The notes: generated by a model not told the origin, from the letters alone. Shown: positions 8,950 through 17,758, counted from the first letter of the stretch. The stretch is DNA of 64,000 nt from an uncultured Gemmatimonadota bacterium (GCA_903882745.1 CAIRYG010000005.1:186001-250000), one strand, 5' to 3'. Numbers and translations: made by a program.

Positions 8950-10031
8950 GCGGAGGGCGTGGCGAAAGGAAGAATGCCGAGGGCAGAGAGCTGACCAAAG
9001 GTCGACATATCCGCGACCTGATCAAGCGAGATCCGGACAAACATCTGTCCGGTCTTGTAGGCAGGGAGCGGCGTGGCAATGCGCTCGCCAAGCGCGAGGC
9101 GCGCGCACGCCGAGGGCAGGTTCTGACCGGCGGCTGCGGTGAGATAGCACCAGGCGGGGAAGCGTGGATTAATCTCGATCACATGCAGTGAATCGGCCGT
9201 CATCTCGCCTTTCGCAGCCATAATCTCAACTTCAAGTGGGCCGCGCCACTTGAGGGCGCGAATGACCGCCGCCGCGAGTTCGAGGAGCGCGGGACTGCTG
9301 ACGGTCACACCAGACCAGCCTTTGCCCTTATCGGTGAGCGCGAGTTTGCGCATCGCGACCGCGCCAACCGTGGCGCCGGTGCCGTCGCCGAGTGCACAGA
9401 CGTTGTATTCGTCGCCGTCGAGGTGTCGCTGGACGATGACCGGAAGTCCCCACGTCGCTTCGTAGTAGCGAAAGGAGGCGAGGGCATCCGCTTCCGTGTA
9501 GCAGACGTACGCCCCGTAGTAGACCCCTTTGACCACAACAGGGAGCTCGAACTTCTTGATGAGTTTCCCGAGCCCGTCGGCGCTCATCAGCGGCTCCGAT
9601 TCGGGGACATTCACCCCCGGCTCGGCGCCAAGCTTGGGGAGTTGGGGTTTGGAGCTTCGATCGATCGCGTCGACGGTCGGCACAAAGGTGTGCACCCCAA
9701 GCGCGAGCAGTTCGTCGCGCAGCGACGCCACGGCGCGAATCTCGGAGTCTAGGGTCGGGATAAACACCGTGATGCCGAACTGCGCGACGAGTTCACGCAT
9801 GCGATGGAGCAGCGCCTCGCGTCCGGCGGAGGGGAGCGGAAGAATCGCGCCCCCGTCGAGCAGGCCGGTGGCGTAGAACCCCGGGTCGAGCGGGTCGTAA
9901 CCAAGGCCGATGATGCGGCCCTGGAAGCTCGGATCGAGTCGGAGCGCGCGCGCAACCGGAACCCCAGGGGCGGGGTTGTCGGTGGCATTCATTCCCGTGA
10001 CCGCGATGGTCGCGGTGAGCGGCGAGTTCAC
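8946..10031 (-). CDS. ATP-grasp carboxylate-amine ligase-like protein
   Basis: The 361-residue protein has a Rossmann-like pre-ATP-grasp lobe (begins ATIAVTGMNATDNPAPG; GRIIGLGYDPLDPGFY) and an ATP-grasp domain. The latter shows LPVVVKGVYYGAYVC (ATP-binding Lys), QRHLDGDEYNV and the metal-ligand strand VIEINPRFPAWC. It resembles the carbamoyl-phosphate-synthase/PylC branch. ATP-grasp enzymes activate a carboxylate as acyl phosphate and couple it to an amine or thiol. The product is unknown. A GTGA overlap joins it to the upstream pqqD-like gene and an ATGA overlap to the decarboxylase, so the three proteins are almost certainly made together. Confidence 0.85.
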   Translation of the reverse strand: MNSPLTATIAVTGMNATDNPAPGVPVARALRLDPSFQGRIIGLGYDPLDPGFYATGLLDGGAILPLPSAGREALLHRMRELVAQFGITVFIPTLDSEIRAVASLRDELLALGVHTFVPTVDAIDRSSKPQLPKLGAEPGVNVPESEPLMSADGLGKLIKKFELPVVVKGVYYGAYVCYTEADALASFRYYEATWGLPVIVQRHLDGDEYNVCALGDGTGATVGAVAMRKLALTDKGKGWSGVTVSSPALLELAAAVIRALKWRGPLEVEIMAAKGEMTADSLHVIEINPRFPAWCYLTAAAGQNLPSACARLALGERIATPLPAYKTGQMFVRISLDQVADMSTFGQLSALGILPFATPSA

Positions 10032-10279
10032 TTCACCAGCCCATGTTCGCGGAGCCGCCCGACGAGTTCGTAGACATCGCGGGCGATGTCGTCCTCAGGT
10101 TCGGTCTCAAACTGCTCGTGGAGAGCCGCGATCACCGCTTCGGGGGTCGCGCCCTCCTTGAGAGAACGCAGCACCGCGAGCGCGGTGCCATTCACGTTGT
10201 ACGTGTGGCCCGTCAGCGGGTCGAACACGAAGCCTGCGTCGGAAATGGCCAACTCGCGGAGACGTTCGGTATTCGACAT
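10028..10279 (-). CDS. PqqD-like small protein (RiPP recognition element fold)
   Basis: The 83-residue protein begins MSNTERLRELAISDAGFVFD and continues with GHTYNVNGTALAVLRSLKEG and a C-terminal helical VYELVGRLREHGLVK. This order, a beta hairpin with the phrase fD.ltg..y.vN.tg and then three helices, matches PqqD family peptide-binding modules. PqqD proteins recognise a precursor peptide and hand it to a modifying enzyme. No radical SAM gene is adjacent; the partner here is an ATP-grasp protein joined by a GTGA overlap. The ATG at 10279 has no clear Shine-Dalgarno, and in-frame starts at 10318 and 10354 are alternatives. Confidence 0.75.
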   Translation of the reverse strand: MSNTERLRELAISDAGFVFDPLTGHTYNVNGTALAVLRSLKEGATPEAVIAALHEQFETEPEDDIARDVYELVGRLREHGLVK

Positions 10280-10405
10280 GCGGATGCTCGGGAAGGTGGA
10301 GTGCGGCGTATGCCTCATGCCGCATTGTTCCGACAATCTAGCCAACCCATTCATTCCAACGGTGGGAACTGGAACCGTGGAGCCGAGTGGCCACGGACGC
10401 TCGCG

Positions 10406-11038
10406 CTACGTGCGGGACGGTATCAGGCGTCGGTCGACGGCAATCAAGATGGCGCTCATCACGGCGAGCGCGGCGGTAATCATACCCGAAACTTGGGCGA
10501 CCACGGGGTAGCCGAGCTTGGTGACATCAAGGAAGAAGTACGGATACCAGCCTTCAGCCGCCCCGCGCCCGAGCGAGTACACAAGATAGAGCGCGGGGTA
10601 GCCGAGCCAGGTCACTAACTGCGGAAAGGCGAGCGTTCCTTTTGGGACGAACCGCCACCAGAAGAGCAGCACGAGGAGTGGGACCACGTCGTGCACGAGT
10701 TCGTCGGCAACGATGCTGAGTCCCTTCGGGTGATAGGTGCTGCGCAGGAGCACGGAGTAGGCGACACCAACGAACAGAATGTGGATCGTGGTCGCCGAAA
10801 GCACGCCCGGGCGATTCGCCCATTCTGTCCAGCGCCCCGGTCGGGACCGTGCGACAATCGTGAACAGCACGGCCACAATCACGTTCGTGGTGATCGTGAA
10901 GTACCCGACCAAGAGCCAGAAGCCGTGCAGCACCGACGTGCCGGCGATCTGGGATCGGAGGACGCTGGTCACAGCCTGCAGGGCGAGCCCTGTCCAGCAG
11001 GTGACGGCGACAACGGTGGCGGCGGATCGACGGGTCAT
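10406..11038 (-). CDS. Pr6Pr-like integral membrane protein
   Basis: This is a 210-residue protein with about six hydrophobic segments. YFTITTNVIVAVLFTIVA, the HDVVPLLVLLFWW segment and the late GWYPYFFLDVTKLGY resemble the Pr6Pr/FAR-17a-like family of six-helix bacterial membrane proteins, whose activity is not established. ATG 11038 is chosen because hydrophobic coding sequence begins there; the frame extends upstream through the efflux promoter and is unlikely to be used. It is divergent from the efflux operon and separated from the downstream pqqD gene by 126 bases. Confidence 0.7.
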   Translation of the reverse strand: MTRRSAATVVAVTCWTGLALQAVTSVLRSQIAGTSVLHGFWLLVGYFTITTNVIVAVLFTIVARSRPGRWTEWANRPGVLSATTIHILFVGVAYSVLLRSTYHPKGLSIVADELVHDVVPLLVLLFWWRFVPKGTLAFPQLVTWLGYPALYLVYSLGRGAAEGWYPYFFLDVTKLGYPVVAQVSGMITAALAVMSAILIAVDRRLIPSRT

Positions 11039-11194
11039 GGTCGATAAGGTAGATGGACGAAACTCGGACCAAAAGCGAAGGGCATAGCCGGCGCCTGAGG
11101 CCCCACGCGAACAGCACACATCGCTGCCGCAAGATGCGTGGTTCGACACCGAGGCGCTACGGGATCCCCCGAAACTTTTTCCGGCCGTCGCCCG

Positions 11195-11223
11195 TTGAAT
11201 GCAAGTATTCACTTGCTTACAAT
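11195..11223 (+). promoter_or_regulatory. Sigma70-like promoter of the TetR-TolC/RND operon
   Basis: A -35 like TTGAAT (11195-11200) and a -10 like TACAAT (11218-11223) are separated by exactly 17 bases. The predicted transcript would start near 11230 and leave a leader of about 110 bases. Both hexamers are embedded in the two operator palindromes. Confidence 0.7.
11199..11218. promoter_or_regulatory. TetR-type operator O1 (imperfect palindrome)
   Basis: Inverted arms GCAAGT and ACTTGC are separated by ATTC. The site fills the spacer between the -35 and -10 hexamers. It has the same arms as O2, with centres 23 bases apart, which favours binding of repressor dimers to both. Confidence 0.75.
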
Positions 11224-11241
11224 GCAAGTGATCACTTGCAT
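11222..11241. promoter_or_regulatory. TetR-type operator O2 (perfect 20-base palindrome)
   Basis: ATGCAAGT and ACTTGCAT flank GATC to give an exact 20-base inverted repeat that covers the end of the -10 hexamer and the predicted start of transcription. Occupancy would block the promoter. The first downstream gene encodes a TetR-type DNA-binding domain, so autorepression is the natural reading. Confidence 0.8.
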
Positions 11242-11341
11242 GACCGGAGCTGGCGCGCGACGCGTCGGCTCCGGATCCACTACCGGCTTCATCCCCGCTT
11301 CATCCCCGCTTCACTACCACCGCGCGCAGGCGCGTTCCACC

Positions 11342-13366
11342 ATGTCCGTTTCCGTTCCAACCCGCACCCACGTCCTCGCCGCCGCTGCCCGCGTGTATGG
11401 CGAGCTCGGATTCCGCGGCGCCACCACGCGCAAAATCGCCGAGGCCGCCGGCGTCAACGAAGTCACCCTCTTCCGCCAGTTCGGAAGCAAGAACGCGCTG
11501 CTCCTCGAAGCGCTTCGGGTCTCCGGAGCCACCCATCCGGACACCGCGCTTCCCGAAATCCCCGTGGATCCGCTCGCGGAGCTCACCGCATGGAGTGCGC
11601 ACATGCGGAAATCGCTGGTGGCAATGCGCGGCATGATCCGCAAAGCCATGGCCGAGTTCGAAGTGAACCCCGCCATGCCCAAGTGCATGACGCACGGCGC
11701 GGCGCAGTCTCTGATGAACCTGCGTGATTATCTCACGCGACTGGTCGAGCAGGGGGCGGTCCGCGCCGATGCTGACGTGATCAGTGCGGCGTCGATGTTG
11801 ATGAGCGCCATCTTTCACGACGCGCTTGGTCGCGACATGATGCCACACGCCTTTCCGCAGCCCGTCTCAGCCGCGCCCACCAACTACGCGCGCCTCACGC
11901 TGCAGTCCCTCGGCTACGATTTTGCCGCGCTGCAGCCAGCCAGCGATCGCAAGCGAACCATCACCCGCGTCCAACGCGCGCTCACCGTCGCCCTGCTCCT
12001 CGTTGCCGCGCCGCTGGCAGCGGTCGCACAGGGAGCAACCGCGCAGGGAGCAACCGCGGCGTCCATCTCACTCGCCGACGCCCTCACCATGGGACAGAAG
12101 GCGAGCCACACCGTGCACAGCGCCGAGGCCGGCGTGATGCGTGCCGGTGCACAACAGCAACAGGCGCGCGCCCAGTACCTGCCGCAGATCAACGGGACCT
12201 TCGCCTACCAGCGCTTGATGCAGTCGCAGTTCTCAGCGATCACCGCAGGGAGCAGCTCTGGCTCCGGTTCGGGTTCCGGCTCCAGCGGCGGCACGAGCAG
12301 CTTCGGTGACATCACCAAGATTTTCGCCTCGCCGAACACCGCCACACTCGGCGTGTCGCTCACGCAGAATGTCTACACCGCAGGCAAGCTGGAATCGGCG
12401 ACGAAGGGCGCGGCGGCTGCACGCACCGCCGCCGATATCGGACTCGACGCCGCACGCGCGCAGGTCAATCTCGACGTAGCCCAAGCCTACTTCGATGCCG
12501 TCGCTGCCAAGGCGCTCGTCGACATCGCCGACAGCACGCTGGCCCAGGCCGAACGCACGCTCGCACAGACCACCGTCAGCAAGCAGGTGGGAAGCGCGGC
12601 CGAGTTCGACCTGCTGCGCGCGCGGGTCGCCCGTGACAATCAGCGTCCGGCACTGATCCAGGCGCGCGGCAACTACGATCTCACGATGATGCGCCTCCGC
12701 CAGCTGTTGGGCATCTCGCTCGATAAACCGCTCGCGCTGACCACCCCGATTCGCGACGAAGGGATCGCCGCCGAGGCGCCGCCGGCCGATACGGCGGTCG
12801 CGCACCGCTCCACCGTACGCCAGGCCGCGGCCAACGTCACCGCGCAGCAGTTCGCGCTGTCGGCGGCCGACATGAACCGGTTGCCGTCGGTGCAAGTGTC
12901 GAGCGCCTATCAGCGGTTTGCATATCCCGTGGGCATTCTGCCGCTGGCCCTGAACCAGTACTACCCGAACTGGACCATCTCGCTCGGGTTGTCGGTGCCG
13001 GTCTTCACCGGTGGCAAGCTCACGGCCGACCGCGCGATTGCGCAGGCGAACTTGATTGACGCACAGCAGAGCTTTGAGCAATCACGTGAACTCGCGGCGC
13101 TCGATGCGCGCACGGCGATTCTCCAGCTCGAGCAGGCGCAAGCATCCTACGCGAGCAGCGTGGGAACCGACGAGCAAGCGCGCCGAGCCTATACGATTGC
13201 AGAAGTGCGTTTCAATGAAGGGATCTCCACCCAGGTGGAGCTGTTGCAGAGCCGCACGCAGTACGAACAGGCGCGGCTGAACCGCGTGCTCGCAGCGCGC
13301 GACTTGGAAGTCGCCCGCTTGCGCGTGGCCTTCCTGAAGGATCTGCCCGTCACCGTGCGGCGCTAA
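11342..13366 (+). CDS. Fused TetR/AcrR repressor - TolC outer-membrane efflux protein
   Basis: A single 674-codon frame encodes two normally separate proteins. Residues 1-195 are TetR/AcrR-like, with the DNA-binding helix-turn-helix in RKIAEAAGVNEVTLFRQFGS (~30-49) and a helical ligand domain. Residues ~203-230 read as a complete signal peptide: basic n-region RKR, hydrophobic LTVALLLVAAPLA, AVAQ cleavage site. Residues 240-674 are a TolC-family barrel/coiled coil with two pseudo-repeats (NVYTAGKLES and VPVFTGGKLTAD) and a Ser/Gly linker near 300. No ATG, GTG or TTG occurs in frame close to the internal signal peptide, so separate initiation there is not evident. It is followed by the adaptor and RND genes. 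ATG 11342 is chosen as the first Met of conserved TetR sequence; no strong Shine-Dalgarno precedes it. Confidence 0.9.
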   Translation: MSVSVPTRTHVLAAAARVYGELGFRGATTRKIAEAAGVNEVTLFRQFGSKNALLLEALRVSGATHPDTALPEIPVDPLAELTAWSAHMRKSLVAMRGMIRKAMAEFEVNPAMPKCMTHGAAQSLMNLRDYLTRLVEQGAVRADADVISAASMLMSAIFHDALGRDMMPHAFPQPVSAAPTNYARLTLQSLGYDFAALQPASDRKRTITRVQRALTVALLLVAAPLAAVAQGATAQGATAASISLADALTMGQKASHTVHSAEAGVMRAGAQQQQARAQYLPQINGTFAYQRLMQSQFSAITAGSSSGSGSGSGSSGGTSSFGDITKIFASPNTATLGVSLTQNVYTAGKLESATKGAAAARTAADIGLDAARAQVNLDVAQAYFDAVAAKALVDIADSTLAQAERTLAQTTVSKQVGSAAEFDLLRARVARDNQRPALIQARGNYDLTMMRLRQLLGISLDKPLALTTPIRDEGIAAEAPPADTAVAHRSTVRQAAANVTAQQFALSAADMNRLPSVQVSSAYQRFAYPVGILPLALNQYYPNWTISLGLSVPVFTGGKLTADRAIAQANLIDAQQSFEQSRELAALDARTAILQLEQAQASYASSVGTDEQARRAYTIAEVRFNEGISTQVELLQSRTQYEQARLNRVLAARDLEVARLRVAFLKDLPVTVRR

Positions 13367-13395
13367 CAATGACTTACTCACAGAGGAATACCCCA

Positions 13396-14529
13396 ATGCA
13401 GTCCCGCTCCATCCGCGCCCTGCGGGCGCCCCTGCTCACACTCGCGCTCGGCGCGACGAGCGTACTCGCCGCGTGCGGCAAAAAAGCCGACGTCGCGAGC
13501 AGCGCGATTCCAGAGCAAATCATCGGACCCGAGCTCGTCGCACTCGTCGCGCAGACGACCATCACGAGCGGTCCCTCGATCGCCGGATCGCTCGTGGCCG
13601 ACAAAACCGCGTCGATTCGCGCCGAAGTTGGCGGACGCGTGACCGCCGTGCTCGTAGAGCCCGGTGCGCACGTGAGCAAGGACACGCCGCTCGCCCGCGT
13701 GGACGACAATGCCGTACGTGAGACCATGCTTGGCGCCAAGAGCGGTGTCACGCAGGCGCAGCTCGGTGCCGATATCGCCAAGCGCGACCAAGACCGTGCG
13801 GAACGACTCCTGGCCGCCGGTGCTGTCGCCGAGAACGCGGTGGAGAATGCGCGCCGCGGGAATCTGGCCGCACAGGCCGCGCTCGAAGATGCCAAGGCTC
13901 GCTTGGCGAATGCCCAGCGCAACCTCGACAACACCACGCTCAAGGCGCCATACGATGGCATCGTGAGCGAGCGGCAGGTGAATGCCGGCGACATTGTCGC
14001 GCCCGGCGCACCGATGTTCACGATTGTCGATCCCTCCACGATGCGCCTTGAAGGCTCCGTGCCCGCCGACCAACTCGGCGCGGTGCACCTGGGGGCGAGC
14101 GTCAAGTTTGGGGTCACTGGCTACCCCGGTAAGTCCTTCGTGGGCACCATCAGCAACATCTATCCGAGCGCGGATCCGCAGACCAAGCAGGTACGCCTCT
14201 ACGCGCGCATCCCGAATGCCGGGAGCGGCTTGGTGGCCGGGTTGTTTGCCTCTGGTCGGGTGGCCAGCACCAGCCACTCCGCACTTGCTATCCCGATGAA
14301 TGCGGTGGACCAGCGCGGACTCAAGCCGTCGGTGCTTCGCCTCAGGGGCGGCAAGGCCGAGAAGATCGAGATCACCTTGGGTGTGCGTGACGACGAGACC
14401 GAGAACGTGGAGGTGCTGACGGGACTCGCGGTCGGCGACACCGTGCTCGTCGGGCGCGCGCAGGGCATCACCGTTGGTGCGCCGGTGAAGGTCAATGCGC
14501 CGTCGGACAAACCCGCAGCAAAGAACTAG
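13396..14529 (+). CDS. RND efflux periplasmic adaptor lipoprotein (MFP/HlyD family)
   Basis: The 377-residue protein starts at ATG 13396, preceded by GAGGAA at a normal distance. The lipobox LAAC places the lipidated Cys at residue 27, anchoring it to the inner membrane. It shows the membrane-fusion order: barrel-sandwich half-motif (IRAEVGGRVTAVLVEPGAHV), alpha-hairpin rich in Ala and Arg, second lipoyl half (LKAPYDGIVSERQVNAGDIV), beta-barrel and membrane-proximal domain. Such adaptors bridge the RND pump and TolC. It lies 29 bases after the TetR-TolC frame and 9 bases before the pump gene. Confidence 0.93.
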   Translation: MQSRSIRALRAPLLTLALGATSVLAACGKKADVASSAIPEQIIGPELVALVAQTTITSGPSIAGSLVADKTASIRAEVGGRVTAVLVEPGAHVSKDTPLARVDDNAVRETMLGAKSGVTQAQLGADIAKRDQDRAERLLAAGAVAENAVENARRGNLAAQAALEDAKARLANAQRNLDNTTLKAPYDGIVSERQVNAGDIVAPGAPMFTIVDPSTMRLEGSVPADQLGAVHLGASVKFGVTGYPGKSFVGTISNIYPSADPQTKQVRLYARIPNAGSGLVAGLFASGRVASTSHSALAIPMNAVDQRGLKPSVLRLRGGKAEKIEITLGVRDDETENVEVLTGLAVGDTVLVGRAQGITVGAPVKVNAPSDKPAAKN

Positions 14530-14538
14530 GGGATTACC

Positions 14539-17500
14539 ATGTTCATTTCAGATTTTGCCATTAAGCGCCCCATCGTCACCGTCGTCTCAATGGTGGCGCT
14601 GGTGGTGTTCGGCGTGTTCTCCATGGCGCAGTTGCAGACGGACGAGTTTCCGGATGTCGCGGAGCCCATCATCAACGTGGCCATTCCGTATCCGGGCGCG
14701 GCGCCAGACGTCGTCGAGCGCGAAGTGCTCGATCGCGTGGAAGAGGCGATCAGCGGCATCAGCGGCGTCGATCGTATCAACGGCAGCGCACAGGACGGCT
14801 TTGCGAACATCACGGTCGCGTTCGTCTTTGAGAAAGACATTCAGCAGGCCTCGCAAGACATCCGCGACAAGATCAGCTCCGTGCGCGACCAGCTTCCGCC
14901 TGAGATCAAGGAGCCGGTGCTCTCGCGTTTCGATCCGGGCGATCAGCCCATTGTGCAGCTCTCGCTGAACTCCACCACGCTTGACGCGCCGAGTCTGACG
15001 CGGATTGCCGATCCTGGCATCACCAAGGAGCTGCGCGGCATTGCCGGTGTGGCCGAGGCGACCGTGGTCGGTGGAATCGAGCGTGAGTTGACCATCGAGA
15101 TTCGCCCGGACGCCATGCAGGCTGCAGGAATCAGTGTGGCGCAGTTGGTGGCCGCGTTGCAGCAGCAGAATCTCTCGGTGCCGGTCGGGAAAATCGACGG
15201 CACACTCGACGAGCGCTCGATTCGATTGCGCGGCAAGCTCGAGACGCCCGCCGATTTCATGAACCTGGTGGTCGACCAGCGCGGCGGACGGGCAATCCGA
15301 CTTGGAGAGATTGCGACCGCCAAGGATGGCACCGCCGAAGCGCGGTCGTCGGCGATTTACGGGCAGAGCAGCACCGGCGCGCAGAGCGATGCCGTCGGTA
15401 TCATGATCAAGAAGTCCAAGGGATACAGCACGTCACAGGTGGCGGCGAAGGTGCTGGCAAAGGTCACCGCACTCAAGACCGCGCTCCCCGCAGGCGTGCA
15501 TCTCGATGTGATTCAGAACTCCGGCGACCGCGTGGAACGCTCGGTGCAGAACGTGGAGGAGACGCTCATCGAAGGCGCACTCCTCACGGTGCTCGTCGTG
15601 TTCCTGTTCCTGAACTCCTGGCGTTCCACCGTCATCACCGGCTTAGCGCTGCCGGTGTCGGTGATGGCGAGCTTCATCGCCGTCTATGCCTTCGGCTTCA
15701 CGCTCAACACGATGTCGCTGCTCGGTCTTTCGCTGGCGATTGGTATCTTGATTGACGATGCCATCGTGGTGCGCGAGAATATCGTGCGCCACATCGAGAT
15801 GGGGAAAGATCACTTCCGCGCGTCGCACGAGGGGACCGATGAAATCGGCATGGCGGTTGCGGCCACCACCTTCTCGATCGTCGCCGTGTTCGTGCCGATT
15901 GGCTTTATGTATGGAACCGCGGGGCAGTGGTTCAAGCCATTTGCGTTGACGATTGCCATGGCCGTACTCGTGTCGCTCTTCGTGTCCTTCTCGCTCGATC
16001 CGATGCTTTCGGCGTATTGGCCCGATCCGGAGAAAAAGGAAGGGGAGCACCGCGGGTGGATTACGCGCCAGCTGGATGCGTTCAATGCCTGGTTCGACCG
16101 CATGAGCGAGAAGTACACGCTTGTGATTCGCTGGGCGCTCCGGCATCGGTGGAGCATGGTGGCGCTCGCGGCCGTGACATTTGTGGCAGCGATTTGGCTG
16201 CAAGTGAAGTTCGGCGGCTTTGGCTTTGTACCGGACAGCGATCGCAGCGAGCTGACGATGCAGGTGCAGACGCCGCCAGGGTCGAACTTGGACTACACGC
16301 GCATGAAGACCATGGAAGTCGCGCGCCTCGCGCTCGGGCACAAGGACCTCGTGAACTACACGTTCGCGACGGTCGGTGGGAGCAGCGCGGGCATGCAGCC
16401 CGGTGCCGCGCTCGGCGCGGTGGACTTAGGAACCGTGTACGTCCGCATGAATCCAAAGGCGACGCGAAAGGTGTCGCAGCAGGAGTTCGGCGGCATGCTC
16501 CGTGACCAGATCGCCAAGATTGGTGGGGCTAAGGCCTTCATCTTCACGGGCGGGATGGGCGGCGCCCGCAAGCAGATTCAGGTGGAAATGCGCGGCAAAG
16601 ATGCGCGCACACTGGGCGTACTGGCTGACAGCGCGATGAAGCTCGTGGCGAAGGTGCCGAGTGTCGTTGATCTCGCACTGAGCACCAAGGGACAGAAGCC
16701 GGAGCTCGAGATCAACGTGAATCGTCAGCTCGCCGGATCGATGGGTGTGACCGTGGGACAGTTGGCGCAGGCGCTGCGACCGGCGTTCGCCGGTGTTGAT
16801 GCGGGTGACTGGGTCGATCCGACTGGCGAGAACCGTAAGGTGCGTGTGCGTCTCGCGAGCGACGCGCGCAACAAACAGTCGGACATCCAACGGCTACCGA
16901 TTGTCGTGGCCGGACTCGGCGGCGGGCGCAGTGTGATGCCGCTCGGGCAGATTGCGACCGTCACCTCCGGGCTTGGACCGGCCCTGATCTCCCATTTGGA
17001 TCGTGAGAATGTGGTGGTCGTCGAGGCCAACGTGCAGGGGCGGTCCATTGGCGAGGTCAATCAGGATATCAGCAAGGCGCTCGCCGGACTCGCACTCCCG
17101 GCGGGATATCGCATTACCGCCGGCGGCGAAGTGAAGGATCAGCAGGAAGTATTCGGCAAGATCTTCGCGGCGCTCGGTGTGGCGGTGCTGCTCATGTACC
17201 TGATTCTCGTGATGCAGTTCGGCAGCTTCCTCGAGCCGATCGCTATCATGGTCTCGTTGCCGCTCTCGCTGATCGGTGTGGTACTTGCGCTGATTCTCAC
17301 CGGCGGGACGCTCAACATCATGAGTATGATTGGCGTGATCCTGTTGATGGGCATCGTGGCCAAGAACGCCATTCTGTTGATCGACTTCGCCAAGTGGGGC
17401 CAGGAGAACGGCCTCGAGCGCGAAGATGCAATCGTCGAAGCGGGGCGCGTCCGTCTGCGTCCCATCATGATGACGACGCTGGCGCTCGTGGCGGGGATGG

Positions 17501-17733
17501 TCCCGGTGGCGCTCGGCAACGGCGAGGGCGCAGACTTCCGTGCGCCACTTGGCCGCGCGATCATCGGCGGCGTGATTACCTCCACGTTCCTGACCTTGCT
17601 CGTGATTCCGACGATCTATGAGATTCTCGATGACTGGCGCATCAAGCTGACCGGGTTGTTCGACGTTCCGGTGCGTCCCAACACCGAGGAGTACATGGTG
17701 CCGAAGGAGGCGCGGAAGAAGTCGGCGCACTGA
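14539..17733 (+). CDS. RND family multidrug efflux permease (AcrB/MexB-like)
   Basis: The 1064-residue protein has the HAE-RND layout: TM1 (IKRPIVTVVSMVALVVFGVF), a first large periplasmic loop (PDVAEPIINVAIPYPGAAP), TM2-6 with the proton-relay Asp pair in GILIDDAIVVREN, a second periplasmic loop, and TM7-12 ending in RPIMMTTLALVAGMVP. It is a proton-driven inner-membrane pump working with the adjacent adaptor and TolC-like protein. Substrates (drugs, dyes, lipids or metabolites) cannot be told from sequence, although the sequence is of the drug rather than the heavy-metal type. Start ATG 14539 follows an AGGGGA Shine-Dalgarno. A strong hairpin lies 25 bases after the stop. Confidence 0.95.
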   Translation: MFISDFAIKRPIVTVVSMVALVVFGVFSMAQLQTDEFPDVAEPIINVAIPYPGAAPDVVEREVLDRVEEAISGISGVDRINGSAQDGFANITVAFVFEKDIQQASQDIRDKISSVRDQLPPEIKEPVLSRFDPGDQPIVQLSLNSTTLDAPSLTRIADPGITKELRGIAGVAEATVVGGIERELTIEIRPDAMQAAGISVAQLVAALQQQNLSVPVGKIDGTLDERSIRLRGKLETPADFMNLVVDQRGGRAIRLGEIATAKDGTAEARSSAIYGQSSTGAQSDAVGIMIKKSKGYSTSQVAAKVLAKVTALKTALPAGVHLDVIQNSGDRVERSVQNVEETLIEGALLTVLVVFLFLNSWRSTVITGLALPVSVMASFIAVYAFGFTLNTMSLLGLSLAIGILIDDAIVVRENIVRHIEMGKDHFRASHEGTDEIGMAVAATTFSIVAVFVPIGFMYGTAGQWFKPFALTIAMAVLVSLFVSFSLDPMLSAYWPDPEKKEGEHRGWITRQLDAFNAWFDRMSEKYTLVIRWALRHRWSMVALAAVTFVAAIWLQVKFGGFGFVPDSDRSELTMQVQTPPGSNLDYTRMKTMEVARLALGHKDLVNYTFATVGGSSAGMQPGAALGAVDLGTVYVRMNPKATRKVSQQEFGGMLRDQIAKIGGAKAFIFTGGMGGARKQIQVEMRGKDARTLGVLADSAMKLVAKVPSVVDLALSTKGQKPELEINVNRQLAGSMGVTVGQLAQALRPAFAGVDAGDWVDPTGENRKVRVRLASDARNKQSDIQRLPIVVAGLGGGRSVMPLGQIATVTSGLGPALISHLDRENVVVVEANVQGRSIGEVNQDISKALAGLALPAGYRITAGGEVKDQQEVFGKIFAALGVAVLLMYLILVMQFGSFLEPIAIMVSLPLSLIGVVLALILTGGTLNIMSMIGVILLMGIVAKNAILLIDFAKWGQENGLEREDAIVEAGRVRLRPIMMTTLALVAGMVPVALGNGEGADFRAPLGRAIIGGVITSTFLTLLVIPTIYEILDDWRIKLTGLFDVPVRPNTEEYMVPKEARKKSAH

Positions 17734-17758
17734 TCGCACGCGATTCGGTGCACTCGGT

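Larger units (their letters stand above)
11039..11341. other. Divergent intergenic region upstream of the efflux operon
   Basis: About 300 bases without a supported gene. The right half holds the efflux promoter and two operators, and the segment 11280-11320 contains a short direct repeat of CGCTTCATCCCC. The left half (11039-11190) shows no recognisable element, although it must contain the promoter of the minus-strand membrane protein if that gene is transcribed from here. An open frame running through the region from 11138 is read as an upstream extension of the TetR frame and is not supported as coding. Confidence 0.6.

Noticed and set aside
11138-11341. Upstream extension of the TetR-TolC frame
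   Set aside because: It runs through the promoter and operators and carries no TetR-family sequence.
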